64,000 nt of DNA from Chitinophaga japonensis. Its GTDB lineage: Bacteria > Bacteroidota > Bacteroidia > Chitinophagales > Chitinophagaceae. This document shows positions 1 to 8,406 of this stretch, one piece after another. The notes under the pieces are model-generated. The model did not search any database. It saw only the letters and a program-made list of their open reading frames with translations, and was not told the DNA's origin. How positions within the stretch are numbered: the first letter of the stretch is position 1; each line of letters opens with the position of its first letter. Both the position numbers and the translations under genes were made by a program. The stretch spans positions 176,247 through 240,246 of the forward strand of contig NZ_VLLG01000003.1 of NCBI RefSeq assembly GCF_007830125.1, read 5' to 3'.

Positions 1-1
1 G

Positions 2-613
2 ATCCGGCTCAGTACGGAATGCTATACCAGCTATCACTGGCTGCCGGCATTGATGAAAGCCTTTCACCTGGTGTACCCGAATATAGACCTGCATATTGTG
101 ATGGAAGCCACGCACCACCCCTTGCAGAAATTGCTGGCCGGGCAACTGGATGTAGCCATTACCAGCGATCCCGTGAAGGACCAGCACATCTCCTACCGGG
201 AGCTGTTCCGGGATGAAATGGTGGCTGTAGTGCCGGATACGCATGCCTGGGTAAAAAAGAAATTCGTGGCTGCGGAGGATTTTGCCACACAGCAGTTGAT
301 CATACATTCCCTGCCGATGGAAACGGTCACCGTGCACCAGTACCTGCTGGCGCCGGCGGGAGTATCGCCGCAGAAAGTGATCGTGCTGCCGTTAACAGAG
401 GCCGCAGTGGAAATGGTGAAGGCCGGCATGGGCATTACGGTGATGGCCAAATGGGCCGTACATCCTTACCTGGAAAAAGGAATGCTGAAAGCGGTGAAGA
501 TCGGGCGGAGTGGCCTGAAACGAACGCACTATGCTGCTACGTTGGTCCACCCGCAGCCGCCGGAATACCTGCAACGGTTCATTGAATTTTTACAAAGCGA
601 GATCGCGCTGTAA
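2..613 (+). CDS. LysR-family transcriptional regulator, MetR-like effector domain (5' end outside window)
   Basis: The reading frame is open from the first bases of the window, so only the C-terminal effector-binding part is present and the N-terminal winged helix-turn-helix lies upstream. The visible protein opens with a stretch reading ECYTSYHWLPALM, which resembles the start of the co-inducer domain of MetR, the homocysteine-responsive regulator of methionine genes. It continues with typical LysR substrate-domain features: a hinge segment, LDVAITSDP, and a GMGITVMAKWAV loop near the end. Family assignment is secure. The MetR-like role is an inference from the opening motif, and the regulated genes are not visible here. 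Confidence 0.85.
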   Translation: MRLSTECYTSYHWLPALMKAFHLVYPNIDLHIVMEATHHPLQKLLAGQLDVAITSDPVKDQHISYRELFRDEMVAVVPDTHAWVKKKFVAAEDFATQQLIIHSLPMETVTVHQYLLAPAGVSPQKVIVLPLTEAAVEMVKAGMGITVMAKWAVHPYLEKGMLKAVKIGRSGLKRTHYAATLVHPQPPEYLQRFIEFLQSEIAL

Positions 614-618
614 GGCAG

Positions 619-1707
619 CTATTGCTGCGGCATGGTATTGAAAGACACTTTCTCCACCACTACGCCCAGCTTTTTCAGCACAGACATGTCGGTTTTTATT
701 TTTTTGTCGCCGGTTACGGGATTGTACAGCTTGGGATCGCCGGTATTGATGGCCTTGAAAATGATGGATACGCCCTTTCCTTCCAGCGCGCCGCCTTCCC
801 AACTATCTACCGCGCCGCTGTTCACCCATTCAAAACCGTTGATCCTGAAATCGCGGCCGTTGACCTTTACCACTTTTTCCAGCGGGTCGCCCACTTTAAT
901 GCCAAAGGGGGATTTCCATTTGGAGCGCTCCTGCGTGAAGGTGATGATCTTGCCGCTGTCGCCGGCAAAAAACACTTCCATTTCATTCGGGGAGTCGGGG
1001 AAAATATAATAGCCCTGTCCCAGCTCATTGCCTTCCAGGTCTTCCATGGCGCGTATGGCTACATGCTCCTTGCCGTACATGGCTATCAACTGTTCCGGTT
1101 TGGAAAGCGGGAAGATGTTGCGCACATCCCAGTTGAAGGGGTCTTCCGCAGGTGTAGCTGCCGCAGCAGCAGTAGCCCCGGCAGCAGGTGCTGCACCGGT
1201 GTTGCCGGCGGCGGCAGGCGCTGCTCCCGTAGCCGGTGCGGCATTGGTAGCGTCGGTGGCCATCCGTACGGGAGGGCGTACTTTTGCGATCTGCCCGGTT
1301 CTTTCCAGCTCGGCTTTTTCCTCCTGCAGGGCTTTGGCCTCTCCTTTATACTTGTTCACGGTATAGGTAGCCAATGCATAGACGCTGTTGTTGGAAAAGC
1401 CCATGGTGCGCAGGTTACCGATCAGCTCCTGCCGGTTGCAGTTGCTGTACTGGTAGAGATATTTGAGGGCTGCATCCAGCGCAGCAGGATCTTTCTTAAG
1501 CTCCATCATGGTTTTATCTATTTCCAGCCCGCCGGAGCCGCTGCGCGACAACTGATCTGCTACAAATACGGTAGCCGCATCCGTCCCGGGCTGGAACCGT
1601 TCGGCCACGCGGGTGGAAAACTCGTCAGCCAGCTCTCCGGAGAGCGTGGTTTGGGCATGCAAGGCAAGGGGGAAAATAAGCACCGCCAATACCAGTATAC
1701 TTTTCAT
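619..1707 (-). CDS. Secreted protein with Ala/Pro-rich linker, function unknown
   Basis: I chose the start that gives a classical signal peptide (MKSILVLAVLIF...LHAQ). In-frame ATGs at 1728 and 1755 only add an unlikely N-terminal extension. The mature protein has an N-terminal helical domain of about 120 residues that includes a predicted coiled stretch (EEKAELERT). A low-complexity Ala/Pro/Gly/Thr linker of about 45 residues follows, then a C-terminal globular domain of about 160 residues rich in beta-type sequence. It probably sits in the periplasm or outside the cell. I do not recognise the family. It converges with the LysR gene with only five bases between them. Confidence 0.7.
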   Translation of the reverse strand: MKSILVLAVLIFPLALHAQTTLSGELADEFSTRVAERFQPGTDAATVFVADQLSRSGSGGLEIDKTMMELKKDPAALDAALKYLYQYSNCNRQELIGNLRTMGFSNNSVYALATYTVNKYKGEAKALQEEKAELERTGQIAKVRPPVRMATDATNAAPATGAAPAAAGNTGAAPAAGATAAAAATPAEDPFNWDVRNIFPLSKPEQLIAMYGKEHVAIRAMEDLEGNELGQGYYIFPDSPNEMEVFFAGDSGKIITFTQERSKWKSPFGIKVGDPLEKVVKVNGRDFRINGFEWVNSGAVDSWEGGALEGKGVSIIFKAINTGDPKLYNPVTGDKKIKTDMSVLKKLGVVVEKVSFNTMPQQ

Positions 1708-1815
1708 CCGTGTTATGCTAAAGTTCATGTGCGATGGATTAAATAATAGATGCATGTAATAATGTATAAACGCTTCCGTTCCCGCTAAATTATGTAATAA
1801 TTCGCCTGAGCCGTA

Positions 1816-3582
1816 TTAATCTTTTACATACCCGGCCCGCTGCTGCAGGGCTTCCAGGCCGGCAGCCAGGTATACGGCCGGCGCATTCCAGTTAATGGCG
1901 ATCTCGTTGCTGGCAAAGGAGCAATCCGTGTCCGAATACGCGGTTTCCGGTTCGGTATGGTCATAATGGCACTGGTCCTGCCGGCCGGGATTGGGGCCGC
2001 CGGCCAGTAAACCGGGTACCGGGTCTGCAATGCCGTCTGCTATGGATGGGCGATGATGCGGGTGCATGGTGGCATAGCTGCCGATGCCGGTCACAAAGCA
2101 ATACCCGGTGGCATTCCTGCCCAGCAGGTAATCCAGGTTGGTGAGCGCGTTGTCCACGTACTTGCGGTCTTTTGTAAGCAGGTAAGCATTCAGCAGCACA
2201 ATGCCCTGGTTGGCGGCTACTGCGCTGCTGCCCCAGATAAAGTCCCGCCGGCTTTTTCCCATTACCGTATGGAAGGCGCTGCCGGCCACATGCGGCAGGT
2301 AAGTGTCCGCCAGCCGGATGAAGCGTGCTTTCAGCGACTGCAGGGCTGCAGCATGCCGGCCGGGTAATTGTTTTGCAAACCGCAGCAGGGTATAGCCGCC
2401 CAGCAGGTGCACGCCGGCCCAGGAGGGCAGGGAAAGGCTGTCAGACAAATAAGGAGCGATGGCATCATAGTATTGCTGCCTGCCGGTGCTGGCCAACAGC
2501 TCTGCGCCGGCCCAGAATTTTTCATCTGTAAAGGTCCGGTCGCCATAGCCGCCGGTAGTGACCTTCGGCGAATACTGCCGGTTCATTTTATCCTGGTCAT
2601 ACGCCAGCGCGGGGTGCTGCTCCGCCCATTGCCAGGCGCGGATGGCGGCCTGCAGGCAGGAGTCGGACAACCCCGGCAGCTCCTTGTTGAAACGGCGGTA
2701 AACGCGGCCGGCCTGCGCCATCACAGCCGCAAAGTCCAGCGTGGCGGCCGTGCCCTTCTGTACTACATAGCGCGGCGCTTTGGTAACGCCGGGCATCACC
2801 ATGCCGTCAAAGGAAGCGTTGGTGCACTTGTTGTATACCCCGCCGTCATACGGGTCCTGCATGGTCAGCATCCAGCGGAGGTTGTACAGCGTTTCGTCCA
2901 GGATGTCCGGTATGCCGTTGCGGCTTTCCGGTATGTTGGTGTGCAGCGTATCAAAATAAGCGGTAAAATCTTCGTAGGCTGCCAGCAGGGTGCCCATGGT
3001 AATACCGGAGTTCACGATGTACTTGTTGTAATCGCCGGCATCGTACCAGCCGCCGGGTGAGGATATGACCGTGCCCGCCGGGCGCTGTGTGGTGGCTGCG
3101 GAAGGATGCACCAGCACGGCGGTGTCCGGGTGCCCGGCCGGCCGTGCCCAGCGGCCCGCATAGGTGGCCTCCAGCGGCATGGATACGCGCTGGTAATAAT
3201 AGCCTTTCAGCAAGGCGGCCGCCGCTGCGTAATGCGTCTGCGGGCGTACCTGGAAAGGGTAGGAGGGCGGCAGGCCGGGTACGGCTATGATGTAATGACC
3301 TGTTCTTTGAAGATCACTGAAATCGATCTTCCGGGTGCTCAGGGAGGAATTGGCGGATGTTACCGGCGCGCCAAGCTGGCCGGTGTACACGGTATCCTGC
3401 CCGTTGGCGTCCAGGATAAAAAATTGAGTGGAGGGTGTGGCGCCTGCCACTACTGCAATTTTATCTGCCAGCGGGTAGTATCCGCACTGGTTCAGCCGTA
3501 TAGGGCGCACCGGCGGTTGCGCCGCTGCGGGGAAGCTGTGCATAGTTACCAGGCAGGTAAGGATAAAGTGGAATTTTCCCAT
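1816..3582 (-). CDS. Glycoside hydrolase family 9 (endoglucanase-type), secreted
   Basis: Predicted to cleave beta-1,4-glucan type polysaccharides outside the inner membrane. The start at 3582 gives a signal peptide (MGKFHFILTCLV...AAAQ); the longer frame to 3657 adds an implausible extension. Residues about 27-115 form the N-terminal Ig-like domain common in this family (PIRLNQCGYYP start). The (alpha/alpha)6 catalytic domain follows, with the signature GGWYDAGDYNKY at about 177-188, whose D181 and D184 are the expected catalytic and supporting aspartates. E560, in NEIAINWNAP near the C-terminus, is the expected acid. Length (588 aa) is normal for this architecture. Exact substrate cannot be read from sequence. 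No polysaccharide-uptake genes are adjacent. Confidence 0.92.
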   Translation of the reverse strand: MGKFHFILTCLVTMHSFPAAAQPPVRPIRLNQCGYYPLADKIAVVAGATPSTQFFILDANGQDTVYTGQLGAPVTSANSSLSTRKIDFSDLQRTGHYIIAVPGLPPSYPFQVRPQTHYAAAAALLKGYYYQRVSMPLEATYAGRWARPAGHPDTAVLVHPSAATTQRPAGTVISSPGGWYDAGDYNKYIVNSGITMGTLLAAYEDFTAYFDTLHTNIPESRNGIPDILDETLYNLRWMLTMQDPYDGGVYNKCTNASFDGMVMPGVTKAPRYVVQKGTAATLDFAAVMAQAGRVYRRFNKELPGLSDSCLQAAIRAWQWAEQHPALAYDQDKMNRQYSPKVTTGGYGDRTFTDEKFWAGAELLASTGRQQYYDAIAPYLSDSLSLPSWAGVHLLGGYTLLRFAKQLPGRHAAALQSLKARFIRLADTYLPHVAGSAFHTVMGKSRRDFIWGSSAVAANQGIVLLNAYLLTKDRKYVDNALTNLDYLLGRNATGYCFVTGIGSYATMHPHHRPSIADGIADPVPGLLAGGPNPGRQDQCHYDHTEPETAYSDTDCSFASNEIAINWNAPAVYLAAGLEALQQRAGYVKD

Positions 3583-3618
3583 TGTATGATCGGTTACTGA
3601 ATGAGCCCGGAAGATAAT

Positions 3619-3669
3619 AAAAAACGCTAAACGCTGAATGCTCAACGCAGAACGCATTCAGCGTTTAGC
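3619..3669 (-). terminator. Intrinsic terminator at end of C39/lanB transcript
   Basis: A perfect 16-bp inverted repeat (3626-3641 and 3654-3669) with a 12-nt loop is followed on the minus strand by six T residues (3619-3624). It overlaps the last codons and stop of the C39 peptidase gene, so transcription of the leftward lanthipeptide operon should end here, before the GH9 gene. Confidence 0.85.
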
Positions 3670-4116
3670 TTTCAGCTTTGGGCGTTTAGCGGGCTCCAGC
3701 ATCAGCACTACCCCCTGCTCGCTGTCCTTTTCCAGCCAGCACTCCAGGAATGCGGCCTTGTCCAGTTGCACCAGCCCTTTTTCCGGGTCGGCCACCAGTA
3801 TTTGCTGCCGGGGATCGGCGCCGGAGTAATCCTGCGGGGGGATCACCACAAAATGGTTCTGGTTCCACAGCACAATGCAGGGCAGTGGCGTTTCATTGTC
3901 CAACTGCTCAAAGGTGACGGCGGCGGCCAGCGTTCTGAAGCCTATTTTTTCCGCCGCCCTGCGCAGGCGCAGCAGGGAGGTGCCTTCCCGGTTCATGCGG
4001 GTGAGCCGGTTCAGCTTTTCAGGCGCATAGGCTCTCCCGTAATGTTCGGCGATCATGCGCAGGCAGGTGGGGCCGCAGTCCATCTCTGCCAGTTGTTTAT
4101 AAATTGGAAAGGCCAT
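3658..4116 (-). CDS. Stand-alone C39-family peptidase (lanthipeptide leader protease candidate)
   Basis: A 152-residue C39 cysteine peptidase domain. Family motifs are intact: Q8 (oxyanion), C14 in DCGPTCLRMI, H88 in NQNHFVVI and D110 in VADPEKG. C39 domains normally form the N-terminus of ABC exporters and cut after a double glycine. All four precursors in this locus have GG at positions 29-30. Here the protein stops just after the peptidase domain with a basic tail (PAKRPKLKAKR), with no membrane or ATPase domain. Its start overlaps the end of lanB by 20 bp, suggesting translational coupling. Intact catalytic residues and the tight operon argue for a functional separate protease, but loss of a former transporter part cannot be excluded. 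Confidence 0.88.
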   Translation of the reverse strand: MAFPIYKQLAEMDCGPTCLRMIAEHYGRAYAPEKLNRLTRMNREGTSLLRLRRAAEKIGFRTLAAAVTFEQLDNETPLPCIVLWNQNHFVVIPPQDYSGADPRQQILVADPEKGLVQLDKAAFLECWLEKDSEQGVVLMLEPAKRPKLKAKR

Positions 4117-7100
4117 GGTTGGCGGGTAATTGCTTAGACTGGTTTTTAAGAATGGCTAGCTGGGAATCATAGTGCCTGCTGAGGCAGTGATAGATCACCA
4201 ACTCATGCTTGCGCTGGTTGGATAGCAGCATCCGGTTCAGGAACATGTGTATGTAGCTGGAAAGCTGCTCGTCCACCGGCAGCCCGGCCTGCTGCAAGGC
4301 GGCGCTGGTCCGCATGGAGCGCAGGGTAAAAATGGCTATTGCTTCTTCAATGCCATTCTCCGCATCCTGCTCCGGGTTCAGTATATCGGCCAGTTGCCGC
4401 ATGTGCGCGCGGTGCCTGTCATTCAACTGTTGTTGCAGGGATTTATCGCCGCCAAACTCCCGGAAAAAGCCCTGCTGCATCTGCTTCAGCAATGCTGCTT
4501 TGGCGGGCAGCGCATAACCGGCGTCCTGCAGCAGCATGTCGATGCCGCGGGCCGCCAGCAACCAGCGGTAGGTTTCGCCTTCTTCTCCTTCCAGCAGGTC
4601 TATGCAGTCCAGCACGGCTACGCTGTCGTAGTAAAAGATATCCTCGCTCAGCTCCATGGTGCGGGCGCCGTAACGTTCTATTTCCCGCTCGTAGGTATCG
4701 GTTTGCAGCTTATAGGCCAGGCCGCTGTCCAGGTGGGGCTGCAGTGCGGTATGCAGTTGTTCCAGTACGGTTTTCCAGAACGCAGGATCCGTGCTGTGAT
4801 GGAAGCGTATCCTGATATGGTGCTCCGGGTCGGAGTAACGGAGAAAGAACCATTTGTCGATCACGCCTTCGCTGACCAGGGTAGTGGTCAGGGGCTTGAT
4901 CGCGGTTTTCAGCAGCTTTTCCGCGCTGCTGGTGCCGCAGTATATTTTTACATACAGCCATTCGCTGCCGGTAGTAAAGCGCCGGGCGGGTAGTTGTTGA
5001 TGGTCGCCGGCGGGGCCGCTGGCGGCTCGTTTTACCGCGGTGCTTTTCATGGGAATGATCACTTCATTGGTATGGCGGCCCAGGGGGCTTTCCACCCAGC
5101 AGCGGTCCGCGGTGCCCAGGAATTCCTGCAGCACGAGCTGCTCTCTTTTTACGAGGGTGGACAGCAGTATATGCCGGCAGGCTTCATTGTCCATATCAAT
5201 GAACAATTCATTATCCCCTTCTGCAATCACGAGGTAACGCGGCAACTGCAGTTGCGCCCGTATCTTTTCCGCCAGGCCGGGGTACTGCATGGCGGCGGCG
5301 CTCTTTTTACCGCTGGTATTCAACTCCGGGTAATCTTTCTTATGTAAGGTCCACCTGCACCTGTCCAGGATGATCTTCCCGTAGCGTACCCCGGGCAGGA
5401 AAGGCTCCCGGGACAGGTTGTGCCATTGCCAGTACAGCCCGGTATGGAGCTGCTGGTACTGCAGGTCGCACAGGAACTTATATACCGGCAGGCCGGCGGC
5501 GCGGTAATTATGCGCCGTGCTTAAACGCGGGATCACCCTTTTATTGAATTTTTTGGAACGCAGCACTACGCGCTGCTGCTGCACGCTTACCAGCAGGTCC
5601 GACAAAGGGAGCTGCCGTTCGGCGGGAACGCTGCCATTGCCCAGGTATACGATCTCGTAATCCCGGAGCTGCGGGCGTAGCAGGATATTGCCTGTCCTGG
5701 CTTCGGGCAGGTGTATGATCTCTGCGTAAATGCAGTCCGGCTGGCTTTGCGCCTCTTCCCGGAGGCAGTCCTGCACCTTGTCCGCCAGCAGGGCATCGCC
5801 GTGGCAGAACCTGCCCAGCAGGTTGGCCGCAGAGGGGCCGCCGCAACTGCTCAGCTCAAAGCGGTAGTCGCCTGCATCTATGGCGGCCGCGCTGCTGCCC
5901 AGGATGCTGCCCATCAGGTACAGGCTGTCCGGGATCTCCGGGGTATCTGTTTCTTTCAGCTCGTCCAGGTCGGCATCTGTCAGCACGATCTCTGTCTGCC
6001 CGTTGCGCAGGCACTCGTGCAGCTTTTTCAGTTGAAAATCGTGCAGCTTGCTCCAGGGAACGGTGTTGTTCTCGGCCGGCCGTTGTATGTGGATATCGTC
6101 TATCAGCGGGGTATGATCTGCATGGCCGCCGCTGTATCCCGCGTACCCGATACCGGCGTCTGTATCCAGGGCCAGCACCAGCGGTACTTCCTGTTCTTCA
6201 TAACGCGCCCGGAAAGCGTTGCAGAACTGCTGCAGGTCTGTATTGTTGCTAAGCCGGGTCAGCTTCCACAGGGGAATAACCTGTTGTTGTATGTCCGCTA
6301 CCAGGGCATGGCTGATGGTATTGTGCTGCGTGGACAGGAACAGGTCGGTCTGCACCAGGTCCTTGCTGTTGGTATCCGGCAGCAGTCCTTTTACCAGGGT
6401 ATGCGTTTGCAGGTACTTATCAATGCTGGCATCCGGGTTTTGCAGCAGTTGCCGGATATTGTGCAGCGTATCTGTCAGCGGGCGGGTATGTTGCAATGTC
6501 TCCAGCCTGCGGGTGAGCACGTCAAAAAACTCTTCGCCGGTCACCGTGGGTTCCAGCTCGCTCAGCAGCAACTGGCTTTCTATCAGCTCCTGTATAAATT
6601 CCGCTGCTTCCTCCCCTGTAATCTCCTCGTCCGTAATACAGTCCGCCAGCTCCCGGAGGGTGGCGCCCTGCGCGGCGGTATGCAGGATACTGGCCAGGTA
6701 GGGCGTACTGTTTACAGCGGTAAGATCATAGTGCCGGAATTTGTTTTTAATAGTGAACGCCGCATAGCGGTAAGTGTCGGCCATGCGGTACAGGGAGTTA
6801 TTGGGAAAGTAGGTGAGCTGCTGCTGTATCTCCGGTATTTGCGTGATCATAGCGGCCAGTTCCGCTACATAGTTCATATCCAGCCGGCAGTGTTTTTTAT
6901 GCGCCGTTACAGCATCCAGCACCACTCGGGTGGATGGGCCGAACTGCCCGGTGGCGCAGCCGGCGAACAGGCCATAGGGCGTGCAGCGCGTGCACATGCG
7001 CAGCAGGTAGCGGAATAAGGCCGCCGCCAGCTTGTTCTCTTCCTTTTCGCCCGTGAGCAGGCCTTCCTGCCACTTCTGCAGCTCCTGGTACAGTTCCGGC

Positions 7101-7255
7101 GATGCTATGTAAATGGCTTCCAGTAAATACGGGTCAGTGAAAACATGCTTCAACCGGTCGTGCAACCGGGGCCAGGGAATATCCCGGAACTGATCCAGGA
7201 AGCGTAACGGTAAAAGCGGGGTTCTTACCAGGTAAAAATCTTTAGCGGTTATCAT
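4097..7255 (-). CDS. lanB: Class I lanthipeptide dehydratase LanB, full length
   Basis: Predicted to dehydrate Ser and Thr of the precursor peptides through glutamyl-tRNA-dependent glutamylation and elimination. The 1052-residue protein starts at MITAKDFYLVR; the open frame reaches 7447, but that 64-residue extension is not family-like. The large N-terminal glutamylation domain includes the conserved RCTPYGLFAG at 90-99. The C-terminal elimination (SpaB_C-type) domain starts near WLYVKIYC, with DKWFFLRYSDPEHHIRIRF as its typical core. Both domains lie in one polypeptide. It is divergent from the precursor genes and overlaps the C39 gene downstream. Confidence 0.95.
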   Translation of the reverse strand: MITAKDFYLVRTPLLPLRFLDQFRDIPWPRLHDRLKHVFTDPYLLEAIYIASPELYQELQKWQEGLLTGEKEENKLAAALFRYLLRMCTRCTPYGLFAGCATGQFGPSTRVVLDAVTAHKKHCRLDMNYVAELAAMITQIPEIQQQLTYFPNNSLYRMADTYRYAAFTIKNKFRHYDLTAVNSTPYLASILHTAAQGATLRELADCITDEEITGEEAAEFIQELIESQLLLSELEPTVTGEEFFDVLTRRLETLQHTRPLTDTLHNIRQLLQNPDASIDKYLQTHTLVKGLLPDTNSKDLVQTDLFLSTQHNTISHALVADIQQQVIPLWKLTRLSNNTDLQQFCNAFRARYEEQEVPLVLALDTDAGIGYAGYSGGHADHTPLIDDIHIQRPAENNTVPWSKLHDFQLKKLHECLRNGQTEIVLTDADLDELKETDTPEIPDSLYLMGSILGSSAAAIDAGDYRFELSSCGGPSAANLLGRFCHGDALLADKVQDCLREEAQSQPDCIYAEIIHLPEARTGNILLRPQLRDYEIVYLGNGSVPAERQLPLSDLLVSVQQQRVVLRSKKFNKRVIPRLSTAHNYRAAGLPVYKFLCDLQYQQLHTGLYWQWHNLSREPFLPGVRYGKIILDRCRWTLHKKDYPELNTSGKKSAAAMQYPGLAEKIRAQLQLPRYLVIAEGDNELFIDMDNEACRHILLSTLVKREQLVLQEFLGTADRCWVESPLGRHTNEVIIPMKSTAVKRAASGPAGDHQQLPARRFTTGSEWLYVKIYCGTSSAEKLLKTAIKPLTTTLVSEGVIDKWFFLRYSDPEHHIRIRFHHSTDPAFWKTVLEQLHTALQPHLDSGLAYKLQTDTYEREIERYGARTMELSEDIFYYDSVAVLDCIDLLEGEEGETYRWLLAARGIDMLLQDAGYALPAKAALLKQMQQGFFREFGGDKSLQQQLNDRHRAHMRQLADILNPEQDAENGIEEAIAIFTLRSMRTSAALQQAGLPVDEQLSSYIHMFLNRMLLSNQRKHELVIYHCLSRHYDSQLAILKNQSKQLPANHGLSNL

Positions 7256-7433
7256 GGACACACCTGTTATTGAAAAATGGAAATTACCGTATTTGCATAA
7301 AGACCAATATCCCCTGAAACAGGGATATTTCCCGGCGGCTGCCACCGGACCGCATGAGGGGAGCAGAAAAAATCCCCTTTTTCCGTGAGAAGGCCGACCT
7401 GTATTTTTAGTTACTTTTAAGGCATTCGGAAAT

Positions 7434-7507
7434 TCGTTTTGTATCATTTAACGGGGGACATCTGATATGAGCATTCATGTTGTGAATGCTGACATATGAG
7501 GCGTCCC
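7434..7507 (+). promoter_or_regulatory. Leader hairpin (possible attenuator) upstream of lanA1
   Basis: The 283-bp gap between lanB and lanA1 holds a long stem-loop. An 8-bp perfect repeat (7470-7477 with 7483-7490, 5-nt loop) is extended by ATATG/CATAT and by an outer GGGAC/GTCCC pair, spanning about 7455-7507. TTATTTTTT follows at 7508-7516. A weak promoter -7 match, TCGTTTTG (7434-7441), lies just upstream, which would put the hairpin inside the lanA leader RNA. The hairpin is seen directly. An attenuator or stability role is inference. The rest of the gap shows nothing else clear. Confidence 0.5.
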
Positions 7508-7538
7508 TTATTTTTTAAAATCTAAAACTGTCTTAACC

Positions 7539-7697
7539 ATGAAAAAGAGAATGGAAAAGAAATTGTCCCTCGGAAAGATCAAGATCGCCAAGCTGAGCAA
7601 TGCTGCACAGGAAACTAAAAAAGGCGGGGCTGCTCCTACCTACACCGGCTGCAGCCTGTATAAATGCCCTCCTCCGCCGGAGCGCAACGAATATTAA
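7539..7697 (+). CDS. lanA1: Lanthipeptide precursor 1 (52 aa)
   Basis: A short gene encoding a two-part peptide. The 30-residue leader has the motif LSLGKIKIAKLS (9-20) seen in Bacteroidota class I lanthipeptides and ends in G29-G30. The 22-residue core has C38 and C43 as possible ring thiols, with T34, T36 and S39 as residues LanB could dehydrate. The core ends in a proline run (44-47) and a charged tail. It is the first of four tandem precursors, 11 bp before the next. Two cysteines allow at most two (methyl)lanthionine rings. Product structure and activity are not predictable from sequence. Confidence 0.88.
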   Translation: MKKRMEKKLSLGKIKIAKLSNAAQETKKGGAAPTYTGCSLYKCPPPPERNEY

Positions 7698-7708
7698 AAA
7701 CAGCAAAC

Positions 7709-7888
7709 ATGAAAAAGCATCCCTCAAAAAAACTGAGCCTGGGCAAAGTAAAAATTGCCAGCCTTAGCCATGCAAGACAGGACCTGGTAAAAGGAGGTGC
7801 AGGCATACTGACTTTCCAGACCACCTGCAGTGTACTTTGCCCTACGCGGCCATGTACCACCCCTCCGCCGCCGGACCAGTTCCGGTGA
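7709..7888 (+). CDS. lanA2: Lanthipeptide precursor 2 (59 aa)
   Basis: The leader (1-30) carries LSLGKVKIASLS at 9-20 and ends in G29-G30. The 29-residue core has C40, C44 and C49, with T35, T38, T39, S41, T46, T50 and T51 as dehydration candidates. The segment TCSVLC (39-44) is also present in precursor 4, and the tail has a proline run (52-55) like precursor 1. The ATG at 7709 is chosen because it restores the MKK start and the same 30-residue leader as its siblings. An upstream in-frame ATG at 7664 lies inside precursor 1 and is not credible. Confidence 0.9.
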   Translation: MKKHPSKKLSLGKVKIASLSHARQDLVKGGAGILTFQTTCSVLCPTRPCTTPPPPDQFR

Positions 7889-7924
7889 TCACCTATCATC
7901 AATCACAACAAAAACCTGGAGATT

Positions 7925-8095
7925 ATGAAAAAGCAACCTTCAAAGAAATTACAACTGGGCAAAGTAAAAATTGCCAGCCTTAACAAAACCAAGCAGGACG
8001 CGCTGAAAGGCGGCGTAGCTTACTCTATCTCTATTAAGATAGACTGCATCAGCCAGGGCGCTCCCGTTTGCAGCGAAGATTCCTGCATCTTTTAA
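7925..8095 (+). CDS. lanA3: Lanthipeptide precursor 3 (56 aa)
   Basis: The leader has LQLGKVKIASLN at 9-20, with Q10 in place of the usual Ser, and ends in G29-G30. The 26-residue core contains C41, C49 and C54, with S34, S36, S43, S50 and S53 as dehydration candidates and no Thr. The C-terminal block ISQGAPVCSEDSCIF (42-56) is nearly the same as the end of precursor 4. It lies 36 bp after precursor 2 and 69 bp before precursor 4. Confidence 0.9.
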   Translation: MKKQPSKKLQLGKVKIASLNKTKQDALKGGVAYSISIKIDCISQGAPVCSEDSCIF

Positions 8096-8164
8096 TGGCA
8101 TGCAGGATCGGAAGCGCCTGTAAACCGTATCCGGATGAAACCGCTAATCAAAAATTAGTAACGA

Positions 8165-8362
8165 ATGAAAAAGCAAACAGCAAAAAAACTGAGCCTGGGC
8201 AAAATTAAAATTGCCAGCTTAAGCCAGTCCAAACAGGGCGTCCTGAAAGGCGGCATGGCTGCCACTGCCGGTACCTGCAGCGTGCTTTGCAGCCTGCGCA
8301 TCTGCACCAACGATATCAGCCAGGGTGCTGAAGTGTGCAGCGAAGACTCCTGCCGTTTTTAA
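8165..8362 (+). CDS. lanA4: Lanthipeptide precursor 4 (65 aa), mosaic core
   Basis: The largest of the four precursors. The leader motif LSLGKIKIASLS spans 9-20 and G29-G30 mark the cleavage site. The 35-residue core has five cysteines (C38, C42, C47, C58, C63). Its first half (TCSVLC, then C47) matches the precursor 2 core, and its last 15 residues (ISQGAEVCSEDSCRF) match the end of precursor 3, so the core looks like a fusion of the two types. The longest core with the most thiols suggests up to five rings if modified. It is followed by a strong hairpin before lanC. Confidence 0.9.
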   Translation: MKKQTAKKLSLGKIKIASLSQSKQGVLKGGMAATAGTCSVLCSLRICTNDISQGAEVCSEDSCRF

Positions 8363-8406
8363 AAACCGGCATATTGGTGAAAAATAATACTGGTAATCCG
8401 TATTTT

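Noticed and set aside
3658..4116. C39 gene as a pseudogene of an ABC transporter
   Set aside because: All catalytic residues are kept, the reading frame is clean, it overlaps lanB as expected for a coupled gene, and no transporter remnants follow the stop.
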